A DNA stretch of 64,000 nucleotides. Origin: Streptomyces sp. AC512_CC834 (lineage in GTDB: Bacteria > Actinomycetota > Actinomycetes > Streptomycetales > Streptomycetaceae). Position 1 is the first letter of the stretch. Every line of letters starts with the position of its first letter. The position numbers and the translations under genes were made by a program. Of the stretch, positions 34,032 through 44,600 are shown piece after piece. The stretch lies in assembly GCF_019049325.1 (NCBI RefSeq), contig NZ_JAGMUO010000010.1:1-64000 (forward strand), written 5' to 3'. The notes beneath the pieces were generated by a model. That model saw only the letters and a list, made by a program, of their open reading frames with translations, had not been told where the DNA came from and did no database searches.

Positions 34032-37000
34032 TCACCGCACGGCCACCGCCCGCACGATCTCCTGGGTGACCGAGCCGCCCCGGTCGTCGCGCGCCGAGGC
34101 CCGCAGCGAGACGTGCTCCGCGTGGCGCGGCACGCTCAGCGTCCCGTGCCAGGACGCCTCTCCGTCACCGTGACCGCCGCGCAGCCGGACCTGCTGCCAG
34201 GTCTTCCCGTCGTCGTACGAGACCTCCAGCTTGCCACCGCCGATCCGCCCGGTGTCCGGGGCGCCCGCCACGTACTGCGCGCCGAGCCCGATCCGCAGCC
34301 TCTTGCCGCCGCGCACCTTCCCCGCGAGGTCGGTGTCGACGTCGAAGGAGAGGTTGATCAGCGGCAGGAAGGTCCACCGGTCGTCCGGGGTCTCGGCCGA
34401 GCGGAAGGTCCACTCCGCGTGCCCCTTCGTCGCCAGCGGCCAGCGCGCGGCGTCCAGCGCGGTGTCGGTGACGAGCTTGTAGGTGTGCTCGTCGGCGGGC
34501 GCCTCCCACACATAGGCGGTGGAGCCCTTGTTGCCCTGGTCGACCGCTTCGCCGTCCAGGTAGACCGAGGTGGTCTGCGTCATGCCGCTGTCGTCGCTCC
34601 ACACGTCGCCGAAGCCGGTGTGGTCGGGTCCCGAGTCGCCCCAGCCGGGGGCGTTGAGCTGGATCTGGTTGCCCAGCCGCTGCTGTCCCCAGCCGAGCCC
34701 GGTACCGAGGTAGGGGTGCCACACGGGCTTGAACCAGTTCCGCTCCGTGCGCGACCCTCCCCGGTACCGGATCAGTCCGCCGCGCTCCTCCAGCGCCGTG
34801 CCGCCGGTCGTCACGGTCTCGTGCCACCGCTGGCCGGGCCCGGTGGACACGTACTCGGTGCGCTCGGCGGGGTAGTCGATCCGCTCCCGGAAGCCGAGGC
34901 CGACCGGGAAGGTGTCGGTGATCGAGTACCGGAACTCGCCGCCGCTCGCCGGTTCGGCGGCGTGGTACTTGGCGCGCACCACGGCGAGGTCCCGGTGCCG
35001 GGGCTCGAAGGTGAGGTCCCGGTCGGGCACGGCACCGGGGTGCCCCTCGGAGAGGTCGTACACGTAGGGCGTGTTGCGGGTGCCGGTCATGTCGACCCGG
35101 CCGGCCCTGTGCAGCCGGCGGGCGTCGGCCGCGGAGACCGTGGCGATCTGGAGCGGCCGGTCGGCGTTGTCGGCGGTGCCCCACCACGACATCAGCCGTC
35201 CGGGGGCGTCGTCGGTCACGAACAGCGCCTTGACGCCCGCGTCCTGCGCGGCCTGGGCGAGCGCGGTCGGTTCGGTCCCCTCGGTGAGCTTCGCGAGGAC
35301 CGCCTTGCCTCGTACGCCGTCCGGGAGGGGCCCGGCCCCGACGTCCCCGACGTCAACCAGGGGCAGCCGGGTGCGGCCCTCGGTCAGGGTGCCGCCGGAC
35401 TGGACGGTCGCCTCGCCGATCCCCTTGACCTCAAGGAGCGGCTTGCCGAGCCGCCACACGGTGCGGTATTCGAAGCCGCCCTCGGTGACCTTCCGGGTCG
35501 GCGCGGCGAAGATGCTGTCGTACGTCAGCGGCACCTGGACGGCGCCGAACAGGTCGGAGCCGTTCGCCTCACGGTCGTACTCCATGATGAGCTGCCGGGT
35601 CTCGGTGCGCCGGTCGACGTCGGCGCGGATCTCGCGCAGTTCGCGGCCGTCCAGGGTGATCTCGCGGTCCCGGTCGACGACGACCTCCGGTGCGGCGAGG
35701 AAGCCGAGGCCGAGGGAGTCCGCGCCGTGGCTGCCGCGCACGTCGAGGAAGGACGACAGGCTGTACGTCCCGCGCGGGAGCCGCAGCTCCAGGGTGCCCA
35801 AGGCGCCGACGTGCGCCGGGAAGGGGTCGACGCCCTCGGTGAGCCGCTGGACGGTCAGGTCGGCCGGGGTCGCGGCGCCGGAGCGGTCCAAGACGCGCAC
35901 GGTGAGCGTGTACCGCTCGTCCTCCTTGACCAGCCCGAACGCGGTGTGCGCGAGGGCCTTCCCGCTCGCGTCGGCCGCGACGATCTGCCCGCCGGTGGTG
36001 CCGACCGGCGCCTTGGCCCCGTCGCCGGTGACGGTGGTGGCGGCGGTGCCGTGCGCGGGCACGGTGAGGGAGGTGTCGGCGAGAGTCGCGACGCCCTCGG
36101 GGGCGCCCCGCACGGACAGCTTCAGCTCGACGGCCGCATCGGAGTCGTTGGTGTACGTGACCGCCTTGGTGACGGGCTCGTTGGCCTCGTACGGCCAGGA
36201 GTAGAAGCCCAGGTCGGCGCTGCCGGTGGCGGTGAGGTCGGCGTCGACGGCGTCGGGCACGCTGACCCGGCCCGCGCCCAACTGGTAGACGGAGGCGTCC
36301 AGTTCCTTCGAGGTGGACATCAGCGCATCCTTGAGCCGCGCGCCGCTCCAGTCCGGGTGCTCCTCGGCGAGCAGGGCGGCCACCCCGGCGATGTGCGGTG
36401 TCGCCATCGACGTACCGCTCTTGGACGTGTAGTCGCCGCTGCCCTCGGTGAGCCGGGAGCGGGCGGCGAGGATGTCGACGCCGGGCGCGGACAGGTCGGG
36501 CTTGAGCGCGTTGTCGCCGTAGCGGGGCCCGGCGCTGGTGAAGTAGGCGGCCTGGTCGGCGGCGTCGACGGCGCCCACGGTCAGGGCGGCGTCGGCCGCG
36601 CCGGGCGAGCCGATGGAGGAGGGTGCGCCGGTGTTCCCGGCCGCGATCACGAACAGGGCGCCCGTCTCGCGGGACAGGGTATTGACGGCCTCGGCCATCG
36701 GGTCGGTGCCGTCGCTGGGTTCGGTCGAGCCGAGGCTCATGGAGACGATGTCGGCGTCCACGTCCCGGGCGGCCCACTCCATGCCGGCGATGATCTCCGA
36801 CTCGCTGCCGAAGCCCTCGTCGTCGAGGACCTTGCCGACCGCGAGCGTGGCGCCGGGCGCGACGCCCTTCTCCTTGCCGTCGGAGGCGGCGCCGCTGCCG
36901 CCGACGGTGGAGGTGACGTGCGTGCCGTGGCCGAGCCGGTCGGCGACCTCCTCACCGGGGATGAAGCTCTTGCTCTGCCCGACCCGTCCGACGAGGTCGG

Positions 37001-37715
37001 GGTGCCCGGCGTCCACACCGCTGTCCAGCACGGCCACGGTGACGCCCTTGCCGGTCAGCCCGGCCTGCCAGGCCTCGGGTGTGCCGATCTGCGCGTTGGA
37101 CTCGGCCATCGCGGCGGTGACCCGGCCGTCGAGCCACACGCCGTCGATACCGGCGCTTCGGCGGGTGAATTCGCGCCAGAAATCACGCCCCTTGTCGGCC
37201 TCCACGGCGGCCCCGCGCACGCTGGGCAGCGCCCGCGTCCGCTCGGTGCCCCTCGGGGTGGCGGCCCGCGCCCCCTTGTCGTAGGTCACGATCAGCGGCA
37301 GCTCGCCGGTCTCGGTGTCGGCGAGCCCCTGCTCCAGCAACTCTCCGACGTCGAAGAGGCGTTCGTCGAGGCTGCCGTCGCGCAGGTACGGCACGGCCTC
37401 GTCGGGTACGACGGTGGTCCGGCCGCCGGAGCTGCGGGTGTGCACGGCACCGGTGGCGCCCTCGGGCCGCTCGACGGCGACGGTCTTCCGGCCGCCGCCG
37501 AGGTCGGTGACGGTCACCCGGTCGCCGGTGACGAGGGTCACGGTGCGGGCCGCACCGGCCGCGGTGGCCGCGGTGGCCGTGCGAGCGGTGGCCGTTGGGG
37601 TGCGCGCCGGGTCCGGGGGCGGCTCCTGCGCCGCCGCCGTCCCGGCCGGCAGCAGCGCGATCACGAGCCCCGCCGACAGGAGGGTCGCCCCACGTCTGAC
37701 TGGTCCTGTGCTCAT
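34032..37715 (-). CDS. Secreted subtilisin-like serine protease (S8) with large C-terminal region
   Basis: A 1227-residue protein with a Sec signal peptide (residues 1-29, ending AGTAAAQ) and a propeptide. The S8 catalytic domain has the full triad: Asp231 in VAVLDSGVDAGHPD, His263 in LGHGTHVTST and Ser436 in SGTSMATPHIAG; the oxyanion Asn is in VIAAGNTGAP. About 780 further residues include fibronectin-like and jelly-roll segments (SWPYEANEPVTKAVTYTND) and a PA-like insert (AAQDAGVKALFVTDDAPGRL). It probably degrades extracellular protein during growth or development. It is monocistronic, with the shared terminator at its 3' end. Confidence 0.92.
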   Translation of the reverse strand: MSTGPVRRGATLLSAGLVIALLPAGTAAAQEPPPDPARTPTATARTATAATAAGAARTVTLVTGDRVTVTDLGGGRKTVAVERPEGATGAVHTRSSGGRTTVVPDEAVPYLRDGSLDERLFDVGELLEQGLADTETGELPLIVTYDKGARAATPRGTERTRALPSVRGAAVEADKGRDFWREFTRRSAGIDGVWLDGRVTAAMAESNAQIGTPEAWQAGLTGKGVTVAVLDSGVDAGHPDLVGRVGQSKSFIPGEEVADRLGHGTHVTSTVGGSGAASDGKEKGVAPGATLAVGKVLDDEGFGSESEIIAGMEWAARDVDADIVSMSLGSTEPSDGTDPMAEAVNTLSRETGALFVIAAGNTGAPSSIGSPGAADAALTVGAVDAADQAAYFTSAGPRYGDNALKPDLSAPGVDILAARSRLTEGSGDYTSKSGTSMATPHIAGVAALLAEEHPDWSGARLKDALMSTSKELDASVYQLGAGRVSVPDAVDADLTATGSADLGFYSWPYEANEPVTKAVTYTNDSDAAVELKLSVRGAPEGVATLADTSLTVPAHGTAATTVTGDGAKAPVGTTGGQIVAADASGKALAHTAFGLVKEDERYTLTVRVLDRSGAATPADLTVQRLTEGVDPFPAHVGALGTLELRLPRGTYSLSSFLDVRGSHGADSLGLGFLAAPEVVVDRDREITLDGRELREIRADVDRRTETRQLIMEYDREANGSDLFGAVQVPLTYDSIFAAPTRKVTEGGFEYRTVWRLGKPLLEVKGIGEATVQSGGTLTEGRTRLPLVDVGDVGAGPLPDGVRGKAVLAKLTEGTEPTALAQAAQDAGVKALFVTDDAPGRLMSWWGTADNADRPLQIATVSAADARRLHRAGRVDMTGTRNTPYVYDLSEGHPGAVPDRDLTFEPRHRDLAVVRAKYHAAEPASGGEFRYSITDTFPVGLGFRERIDYPAERTEYVSTGPGQRWHETVTTGGTALEERGGLIRYRGGSRTERNWFKPVWHPYLGTGLGWGQQRLGNQIQLNAPGWGDSGPDHTGFGDVWSDDSGMTQTTSVYLDGEAVDQGNKGSTAYVWEAPADEHTYKLVTDTALDAARWPLATKGHAEWTFRSAETPDDRWTFLPLINLSFDVDTDLAGKVRGGKRLRIGLGAQYVAGAPDTGRIGGGKLEVSYDDGKTWQQVRLRGGHGDGEASWHGTLSVPRHAEHVSLRASARDDRGGSVTQEIVRAVAVR

Positions 37716-37941
37716 CCACGTCTCTCTTCGTGTCGTCGTAGAGTGCTGTGACGAGTGCTGTGAGCAGTCTCAGGGGGCCTGTGGGGGACGGGAGTTGAGT
37801 GGACGCGGCGGGTAGACGCCTTGGCGGGTTTCCGCCAGTGGCAGGACGGACCCGCGACGGAAGGCGGGACACGGCCAAGTACCGTCCGTCACAATGGTGA
37901 TGCGCACGGACACGTACGGCACACGGGGAGCGAGCGGCGTC

Positions 37942-38571
37942 ATGGACGGGTTGGTCGAGTTCAAGACCGAGGACGGCGTGCGGGTCGTCGTCGAGGGCGT
38001 CGAGGACGAGGACGGCGCGCGGCTGGTCTCGCGCGGCGACGGCCCGGCCCGGGCGGCCCGCACCTTCGAGGACTCCCTGGACGGTGTACGGGCGGCGGCC
38101 GCGTCCGCGCTGCGGGTCTTCAGGGACGGCTCGCTCAGACCCGACTCGGTGGAGCTGGAGTTCGGCGTCAAGCTGAGCGCGGAGGCCGGCGCGGTCATCG
38201 CGAAGGGCTCGGCAGAGGGCCACCTGATCGTGAAGCTGAGCTGGTCGCCGGAGCCGTCCGCGACACGCCCCGGGCCAGAGTCGTCCGCGACGCGCCCCGA
38301 GCCGCAACCGTCCGCGACACACCCCGAGCCGCGGTCGTCCGCGACACACCCCGAACCACAGCCGTCCGCGACACACCCCGAACCGCGGTCGTCCGCGACA
38401 CGCGCCGAGCCGCAACCGTTCCCCACGCACTCCGAGCCGCGATCGTCCGCCACACGGCCCGAACCACGGTCGTCCGCCACGCGCCCCGAACCACAACCAT
38501 CCGCGACGCGCCCCGAGTCGCAGTCGTCCCCGACGCGTCCCGAGGCTCCGGACGCCGCCGCGCTGTCATGA
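37942..38571 (+). CDS. Trypsin-co-occurring domain protein (Trypco1, CU044_2847 family)
   Basis: A 209-residue protein. The first 100 residues (LVEFKTEDGVRVVVEGVEDE, FEDSLDGVRAAAASALRVF, SVELEFGVKLSAEAGAVIAK, GHLIVKLSW) match the Trypco1 fold: strands around a helix ending in the conserved EFGVKLSAEAGAVIAK segment. The rest is a tandem of 9-residue units. ATG 37942 was preferred over ATG 37894 because GGGGAG lies upstream and family members begin near MDGLVEF. The family accompanies trypsin-like proteases in bacterial conflict operons; the stop here overlaps the protease start (ATGA). It probably binds or presents a ligand to the protease. Confidence 0.82.
   Translation: MDGLVEFKTEDGVRVVVEGVEDEDGARLVSRGDGPARAARTFEDSLDGVRAAAASALRVFRDGSLRPDSVELEFGVKLSAEAGAVIAKGSAEGHLIVKLSWSPEPSATRPGPESSATRPEPQPSATHPEPRSSATHPEPQPSATHPEPRSSATRAEPQPFPTHSEPRSSATRPEPRSSATRPEPQPSATRPESQSSPTRPEAPDAAALS
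38254..38550 (+). repeat. 27-bp tandem repeats encoding SSATRPEPQ-like units
   Basis: Ten to eleven near-identical 27-bp units encode a 9-residue proline/charge-rich repeat (SSATRPEPQ, PSATHPEPR and similar) forming the tail of the Trypco1 protein. It is a probable disordered tether with scope for length variation. Confidence 0.8.
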
Positions 38572-40559
38572 GCGGTGCCGCCTGGCACGCCCGCGTCGAG
38601 TGCGGCAAGGAGGTCGGCGCCGGATTCCTGGTCTCCGCCCGCCGGTTGCTCACCTGTGCCCATGTCGTCCGCTGGGCCGACCGCGCCCCGGTGACGGTGA
38701 CCTTCCCGGGGCGCCGGGACCTGGGCGAGCTGTCCGGCACCGTCGCCGTGCACGGCGGCTGGCGGGACGGTGCCGCCGACCTCGGCGACCTCGCCGTGCT
38801 GGAACTGGACCGGGACGTGCCGCTCACCCCGGCCGCCTTCGCCCCGCCCGGCACGGAGCGGACGGCGCTCGCCCCCGCCACCCTCGCCCCCGAACTGATC
38901 GCCTACGGCTTCCCCAAGGGGTACGACGAGGGCATGCTCGCCTCCTACCGCGCCCTGCCGGGCCCGCTCATCTCGGACGAGTGGGTCCAGTTGGAGGCGC
39001 TCACCGCGCACGGGCAGCCGCTGGCGGCCGGGTTCAGCGGGGCGGCGCTGACGCTGGCCGACGGCACGGTCGTCGGCATGGTCTCCGCCGTCGCCGGGGC
39101 CAGGGACGTACGCGTCGGCAGGATGCTGCCCGTCGAGGTCATGGCGCGCTACTGGCCGGAGCTGGGCGAGCTGGTGCCCACGCCCGGCCACCGGGCGGAC
39201 GCCCGCAGACGGCTGTACGCGCTGGTGCGCCGGGCCGAGGAGACCGGCCTGGACTGCGACCCGAACCGGCTGTACGTCTCGGCCATGGACGCGTTCGACC
39301 CGCCGCCCCCGGACGGGGGCTTCGCCTCCCTCCGAGAGGCCGCCGCGTACGTGCAGTGGGAGGTGCCGGAGCCGGCGGCCGTGGCCCGGTTCGCCGACCG
39401 GCTGGAGGAGCGGCTGCACGCCCCGCCGCCGCGCCCGGCGACCTGGTCGCCCATCGTCGTGGAGATCGACCACAGCGGTGCCGGCGCCGACCAGGTCACC
39501 GTCGAGGTGTCCGCCTACCGGGACGGGCAGCGCCGCCCGGTGGGCTCGCGCCGGCTGGCCCGCGGCGCGGTGCGGTCCTTCGTGCAGGAGCGCATCGACG
39601 AGGCGTTCACCCAGCTCGACCCCGGCGCGGACGAGCTGCTCACCTTCGTGCTGCCGCGCGAGTGGCTGAACGAGCCGGTGGCGCACTGGGAGTGCGGTGA
39701 GGACGACTCGACGCCGCTCGGCTGCGCCTACCCGCTCGTGGTGACCGACCGCTACCGCCACCGCAGCGGGCGGCTCCGCCACCAGTTGCGCAAGAAGTGG
39801 CGGCGGCTCGGGGTCAGTCCGGGCGGCACGCTGCACCGCGTGGACTGCGGCACCCGGGAGCGGCCGGCGGGCCTGCGCAAGCGGCTGCGGGACGACGCGG
39901 AGCTGGCCGGTTTCGCCACCCCGCCCACGGGGGCGCCGGAGCACTTCGAGGTCGGCCTCAACGTCCCCGTCCCCGTGCTGCTGTGGCCACGCCACGGCTG
40001 CCCCGGCAACGGGCACGCGGGCCCCGGCGAACCCGGCGGACCCCAAGCCCCCGACCGACCCCACGGACCCGACGAACCCGGCGAACCCGAACGGCCCGAC
40101 GGACCCGAACGGCCCGACGGACCCGAAGGACTCGGCGGACCCCACGAGGCAGGCGGACCCGACCGACCCCACGGACCCCAAGGCCCCGGCCGACCCGACC
40201 GACCCGAAGGACCCGAAGGACCCGACCGACCCGGCGGCCCCAAAGGACCCGGCCGACCCAACCGACCCCACGGCCCCGGCGGACCCCACGAGGCAGGCGG
40301 ACCCGACCGACCCGACCGACCCCACGGCCCCGGCGACCCCGGCGGCCCCTGCTCCGGCACGGTGTTCCTCGACGAGCTGGCCGTGTCCGTGGCGGGCGTG
40401 CCGCCGGCCGAACTCCCCCGCCTGGTCCGGGAGCTGCGCGAGACGGCGGACGCGGCCGACGTCCCGGAGGAGCACTGGGCGCGGGACGTCCAACTGCTGT
40501 GGGACGACCCGCGCTGCTTCGCCGAGCCCGCCGCCCTCCTCCACTCCCCCGTCGGCTGA
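38568..40559 (+). CDS. Trypsin-like protease fused to VMAP C-terminal domain
   Basis: A 663-residue cytoplasmic protein. Residues 1-200 form a chymotrypsin-fold protease with an intact triad: His32 in LLTCAHVV, Asp74 in [10 protein letters not shown] and Ser157 in [15 protein letters not shown] short helical bundle follows. The VMAP-C domain begins near residue 270 ([52 protein letters not shown]) and ends at [14 protein letters not shown]. It is interrupted at about residues 481-597 by a collagen-like proline/glycine insert. VMAP proteins form the third component of vWA-MoxR-VMAP conflict systems; here the effector is the attached protease. It has no signal peptide, so targets are inside the cell. 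It is coupled to the Trypco1 gene (ATGA). Confidence 0.85.
   Translation: MSGAAWHARVECGKEVGAGFLVSARRLLTCAHVVRWADRAPVTVTFPGRRDLGELSGTVAVHGGWRDGAADLGDLAVLELDRDVPLTPAAFAPPGTERTALAPATLAPELIAYGFPKGYDEGMLASYRALPGPLISDEWVQLEALTAHGQPLAAGFSGAALTLADGTVVGMVSAVAGARDVRVGRMLPVEVMARYWPELGELVPTPGHRADARRRLYALVRRAEETGLDCDPNRLYVSAMDAFDPPPPDGGFASLREAAAYVQWEVPEPAAVARFADRLEERLHAPPPRPATWSPIVVEIDHSGAGADQVTVEVSAYRDGQRRPVGSRRLARGAVRSFVQERIDEAFTQLDPGADELLTFVLPREWLNEPVAHWECGEDDSTPLGCAYPLVVTDRYRHRSGRLRHQLRKKWRRLGVSPGGTLHRVDCGTRERPAGLRKRLRDDAELAGFATPPTGAPEHFEVGLNVPVPVLLWPRHGCPGNGHAGPGEPGGPQAPDRPHGPDEPGEPERPDGPERPDGPEGLGGPHEAGGPDRPHGPQGPGRPDRPEGPEGPDRPGGPKGPGRPNRPHGPGGPHEAGGPDRPDRPHGPGDPGGPCSGTVFLDELAVSVAGVPPAELPRLVRELRETADAADVPEEHWARDVQLLWDDPRCFAEPAALLHSPVG
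40010..40360 (+). repeat. Collagen-like Gly-Pro-rich insert in the VMAP domain
   Basis: About 115 residues built of GP-containing triplets ([27 protein letters not shown] and similar), encoded by CCCGACGGACCC-like repeats. [10 protein letters not shown] occurs twice. The VMAP domain resumes at [12 protein letters not shown], so the tract lies inside the domain as a long loop. Confidence 0.75.
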
Positions 40560-40626
40560 ACCGCCCGCCCCGCCGATGAACCGCGCCGAACCGCCCGCCG
40601 TACCGATCGCTCGGAGAGAAGAACCC

Positions 40627-41661
40627 ATGCCCCTGTGGCCCGTCTACACCGGCGCGCCGGCCCCCCACGACGGCATCACGAAGCTCCCGCCTCCCCCGCC
40701 CTGGCGGGCCTTCGACGGCGCTCCCGTGCTCGACCCGCCCGCCGAGGACGACGACGCCCCGGCCGCCTCGCCCGACCGCGCCCACCGTGCCGCGACCTAC
40801 CAGGCCACCTCGGACACGGTGCAACTGGTCAACGCGGCCCTGTACCTGCGGCGTCCGCTGCTGGTCACAGGACCGCCCGGCACCGGGAAGTCGTCCCTCG
40901 CCTACGCGGTCGCCCGTGAACTGCGGCTCGGCCCGGTCCTCCGGTGGAACATCACCAGCCGCAGCACGCTGGGCGACGGCCTCTACGCCTACGATCCGCT
41001 CTCCCGGCTGTACGCGGCGCGCCAGGCCACGCAGCAGCCCGACGCCCCGTCGGCGGCCGCCGACGCCACGGGCATCGAGGACCACCTGCGTCTCGGCCCG
41101 CTCGGCACCGCCCTGCTGCCCTACGCCCGCCCGCGCGCCCTGCTCATCGACGAGATCGACAAGAGCGACCTAGACCTGCCGAACGACCTCCTGCACGTCC
41201 TGGAGGAGGGCCAGTACGAGATCCCCGAACTCGTGCGGACCTCCCGGGACACCCCCGACGGACACGTCGAGGTGCTGATCGACGGCGCCGACCAGCGGGT
41301 GCCGGTGGAGCGCGGCCGGGTCCGCTGCAAGGCCTTCCCCTTCGTCGTCCTCACCAGCAACGGCGAGCGGGAGTTCCCGCCCGCCTTCCTGCGCCGCTGC
41401 GTCTCGCTGCGCCTGCGGCAGCCCGACGACGACCACCTCGCCGAGATCGTCCGCGCCCACCTGGGCGAGCCCGACGGGTACGCGCAGCAGCTCATCCACC
41501 GGTTCCTGTCCCGGGTGGGCAGCGGCGAACTGGCCACCGACCAACTGCTCAACGCCATCTACATGGCCCGTTCCTCCGGTCTGGGCACCGACTCCCTGGA
41601 CGAGCTGGCCGAGCAGCTCATGCCGTACCTGGGCAGGTCCCCGCAGCCCGACGCCTTCTGA
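40627..41661 (+). CDS. MoxR-family AAA+ ATPase
   Basis: A 344-residue ATPase. ATG 40627 has GGAGAG about nine bases upstream; an earlier in-frame ATG at 40576 lacks one. Walker A is GPPGTGKS (82-89), Walker B is LLIDEID (172-178), sensor-1 is [16 protein letters not shown], with arginine-finger residues in [10 protein letters not shown]. MoxR ATPases remodel protein partners, usually with vWA proteins. It lies 67 bp after the trypsin-VMAP gene, and its stop overlaps the start of the 1714-residue gene by one base. It should be the only true NTPase of this operon and thus its motor. Confidence 0.92.
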   Translation: MPLWPVYTGAPAPHDGITKLPPPPPWRAFDGAPVLDPPAEDDDAPAASPDRAHRAATYQATSDTVQLVNAALYLRRPLLVTGPPGTGKSSLAYAVARELRLGPVLRWNITSRSTLGDGLYAYDPLSRLYAARQATQQPDAPSAAADATGIEDHLRLGPLGTALLPYARPRALLIDEIDKSDLDLPNDLLHVLEEGQYEIPELVRTSRDTPDGHVEVLIDGADQRVPVERGRVRCKAFPFVVLTSNGEREFPPAFLRRCVSLRLRQPDDDHLAEIVRAHLGEPDGYAQQLIHRFLSRVGSGELATDQLLNAIYMARSSGLGTDSLDELAEQLMPYLGRSPQPDAF

Positions 41662-44600
41662 TGCCCACCGACCGCCCCGGCTCGCCGGAACCCCTGCCCC
41701 GGCTGGCCGACATCCTCGGCCAGTCGGCCTCCGGTGTCCGCCCGACCCCGCTGGAGCTGGCCGAACTCCTGTGGCTGGCCGGGCAGATGGAACCCGACGC
41801 CCAGGACCCGCCGGACGGTCCGGCGTCCGGGACGCATCCCGAGGAGCCGACGCCGCCCGCCCCCGAAGCGGCACCGGATCGGGACGAACAGCGAGACCGG
41901 GACCGTGAATGGGACCGGGAGCGGGAACGGCAGCGACGCGGCGGACAGTGGCCGGGGCACCGGCCCCGCGGTGACCGGCCGGCGGACCCCCCTCCCGCCG
42001 CCTCCGACGACTCCCGCACTCCCCTGCGCCTGCCGTCCCCGGCCCCCGCCCCGGGCACGTCGGCGGCCCAGCCGCACAGCGCCCTGCTCGCGCCCGCCCC
42101 GCCGATGCTGCGCCACACGCTGGCGCTGCAGCGTTCCCTGCGGCCGCTGAAACGCCGTACCGACGCGCCCGTGGGCCACGAGGTGGACGAGTCCGCGACC
42201 GCCGACCGCATCGCGCGCCTCGGCGCCGACCCCCGGTGGTGGCTGCCGGTACTGCGCCCCGTACGGGAACGGTGGCTGCGCCTGCACCTGGTGCACGACG
42301 CGGGCCCCACGATGCCCGTCTGGCAGCCCCTGGTACGTGAACTGCACGCCGCGCTCGCCGAGTCGGGCGTCTTCCGCACCGTCACCCTGCACCGTGCGGA
42401 CCCCGACGGCACCGTCCGCGGCGACGGAGCCCAGGCCCCCGCCGACGGCCGTACGGTCATGCTGCTGATCAGCGACTGCATGGGGCCGCAGTGGCGCGAG
42501 GGCCCGGCCGGCACCCGGTGGTTCGGCACGCTGCGCCGCTGGGCGCACCGCACGCCCCTGGCCGTCCTCCAGCCGCTGCCCGAGCAGTTGTGGCGGGACA
42601 CCGCCCTGCCGCCGGTCCCGGGCCGGCTGTCGGCCCCGCACCGGGCCGCGCCCAGCGCCTCGCTCGCCTTCACGCCGTACGACAGCACCGCGCCCCGGGC
42701 CCCCGGGGCGGCCGTGCACGTCCCCGTGCTTGAGCCGGGACCCGAGTGGCTGGCGAACTGGGCCGCACTGGTCGCGAGTCCGGGCGGTACCCCGTACCCG
42801 GGCGCGGCCGCCACGCTGCACCGCCCGCTGCCGGCCGACGCCGACGACCGCACCGACGTCGGGCTGCTGTCCGCCGAGGAACTCGTCCTGCGCTTTCGCG
42901 CGAGCGCCTCCCCGCAGGCGTACCGGCTGGCCGGCCACCTCGCGCTGGGCCGCCCCGACCTGCCCGTGATGCGGCTGGTGCAGGCCGCGGTCGAGCCGGA
43001 CCCGCGGCCCCAGCACCTGGCCGAGGTCATCCTGAGCGGACTGCTCACCACGGTCGCCGGGCCGTCCGGCTCCTACGCCTTCCGCCCCGGCGTGCGCGAC
43101 CTCCTCCTGCGCGGGCTGCCCCGCACCGCCCGCAACCGCACCCACGAACTGCTGCTGCGGACCGGCGGACTGATCGACGAACGGGCGGGGCGCTCGCCCG
43201 GCGAGTTCCGCGCGCTGTTCCCCTCCCGGGAGGGCACCGAGAGGGCCGACGGGAGCGAGTCGTTCGCGGCGATCAGCCAGGCCAGCGCCCGGCAACTGGC
43301 CGCACGGGAGCGGCCCGCGCTCCCGTCGCCCTTCCCGGCCGTCCTGGGCGCGCGCTACCGGCCGACGCGCCGGCTGGCACCGACCGGGAAGATGTGGCTG
43401 GCGGAGGACACCACAACGAACCGGACGGTGGCGATCCGGCTGCACGACGCGGACACCGACCCCGCCTCGCGCCGCGCGTTCCTGCGGGACGCGCGCCGCC
43501 TGACGCGGGTCACCCACCCGAACGTGGTGACCGTCCTGGACGCCGGCGTCGAGGACGACATCCCCTACGTCGTCATGGAGCATCTCGACGGCATAGCGCT
43601 GGCCGCGCTGACCCGGCCGGACGACCGGCGCCTGCCGGTGCCGCTGACGGTGTCGGTGGGGGCCCAGTTGGCGCGGGCGCTCACCGCCCTGCACGAGGCG
43701 GGCGTCACGCACGGCGGCCTGGAGACCTCCCGAGTGGTACTCCTGCCGGACGGCACGGTCCGGCTCAGCCTCCTCGAACCGGGGCGCACCACGGGACCGC
43801 CGGGACGGTCCGAGGACCTGCGGGCCCTGTGCGAGATCCTCCTGCTGCTGACGTCGGGGACCTCGCACCTGGCCGTCCCGATCGACTCCAGCCGCCTCGA
43901 CCGCTCGCTCGGCGCCATGCGCATCCACTACGCGCACGCCTTCGACCTGATGATGTCCGCCTCGCCGGCGGCGCAGACCCAGGGCCTGCGGCTCCTCACG
44001 GACCCGAAGTTGCCGCCCCAGGCGTCCGCGGCCTACCCGCGGCGCCGCTACCAGGCGCTCGGCCCGCTGCGCGTCACCCTGCCGGACGGCTCCCCCGACC
44101 TGCCGCCGGACGTGCGCGCGCTGCTCGCCATGCTGCTCCTCAAACACGGCCGCACGGTGACGCACGAGGAGCTGCGGTGGGGGCTGTGGGACCCGGGCAA
44201 CGAGCCGCGCAACCCGCGGGGCGAGGTGACCCGGCTGGCGAGGCGCCTGACGGAGATCCTGGGCCCGGGTGTCCTGGCGACGGCCGCCCACGGCTACGCC
44301 CTGCACACCAGCGCCGACGACCTGGACCTGGTGCGCTGCGACGAGCTGGTACGGCTCGCCGACGCGGCCCGGCTGGAGGGCACGCTTCCCGAGGCCCACG
44401 GCCTGGTCACCGAGGCGCTGTCGCTGTGGCGCGACGCCGAGCCCCTCGCGGACGTGCCCGGCCCCGCCGCCCGCACCGCCCGCACCCGTCTCCTGCGGCT
44501 GCGGCTCGCCCTGCACACCAAGCGCGCCGAACTCGACCTGACCCTCGGCGAGTACGACCGGGCCTCCGCCGAACTGGCCGGCCTGCTGCGTGCCCACCCG

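Noticed and set aside
38254..38550. CRISPR-like or satellite DNA from the 27-bp repeats
   Set aside because: The repeats are in frame, contiguous, and encode a tail continuous with the Trypco1 domain.
40010..40360. Separate collagen-like gene
   Set aside because: The tract is in frame with conserved VMAP sequence on both sides, so it is an insert and not an independent gene.
37821..40559. Start of the trypsin-VMAP gene upstream of 38568
   Set aside because: The extra codons are the shadow of the Trypco1 gene; the ATG overlapping that gene's stop gives the proper protease N-terminus.
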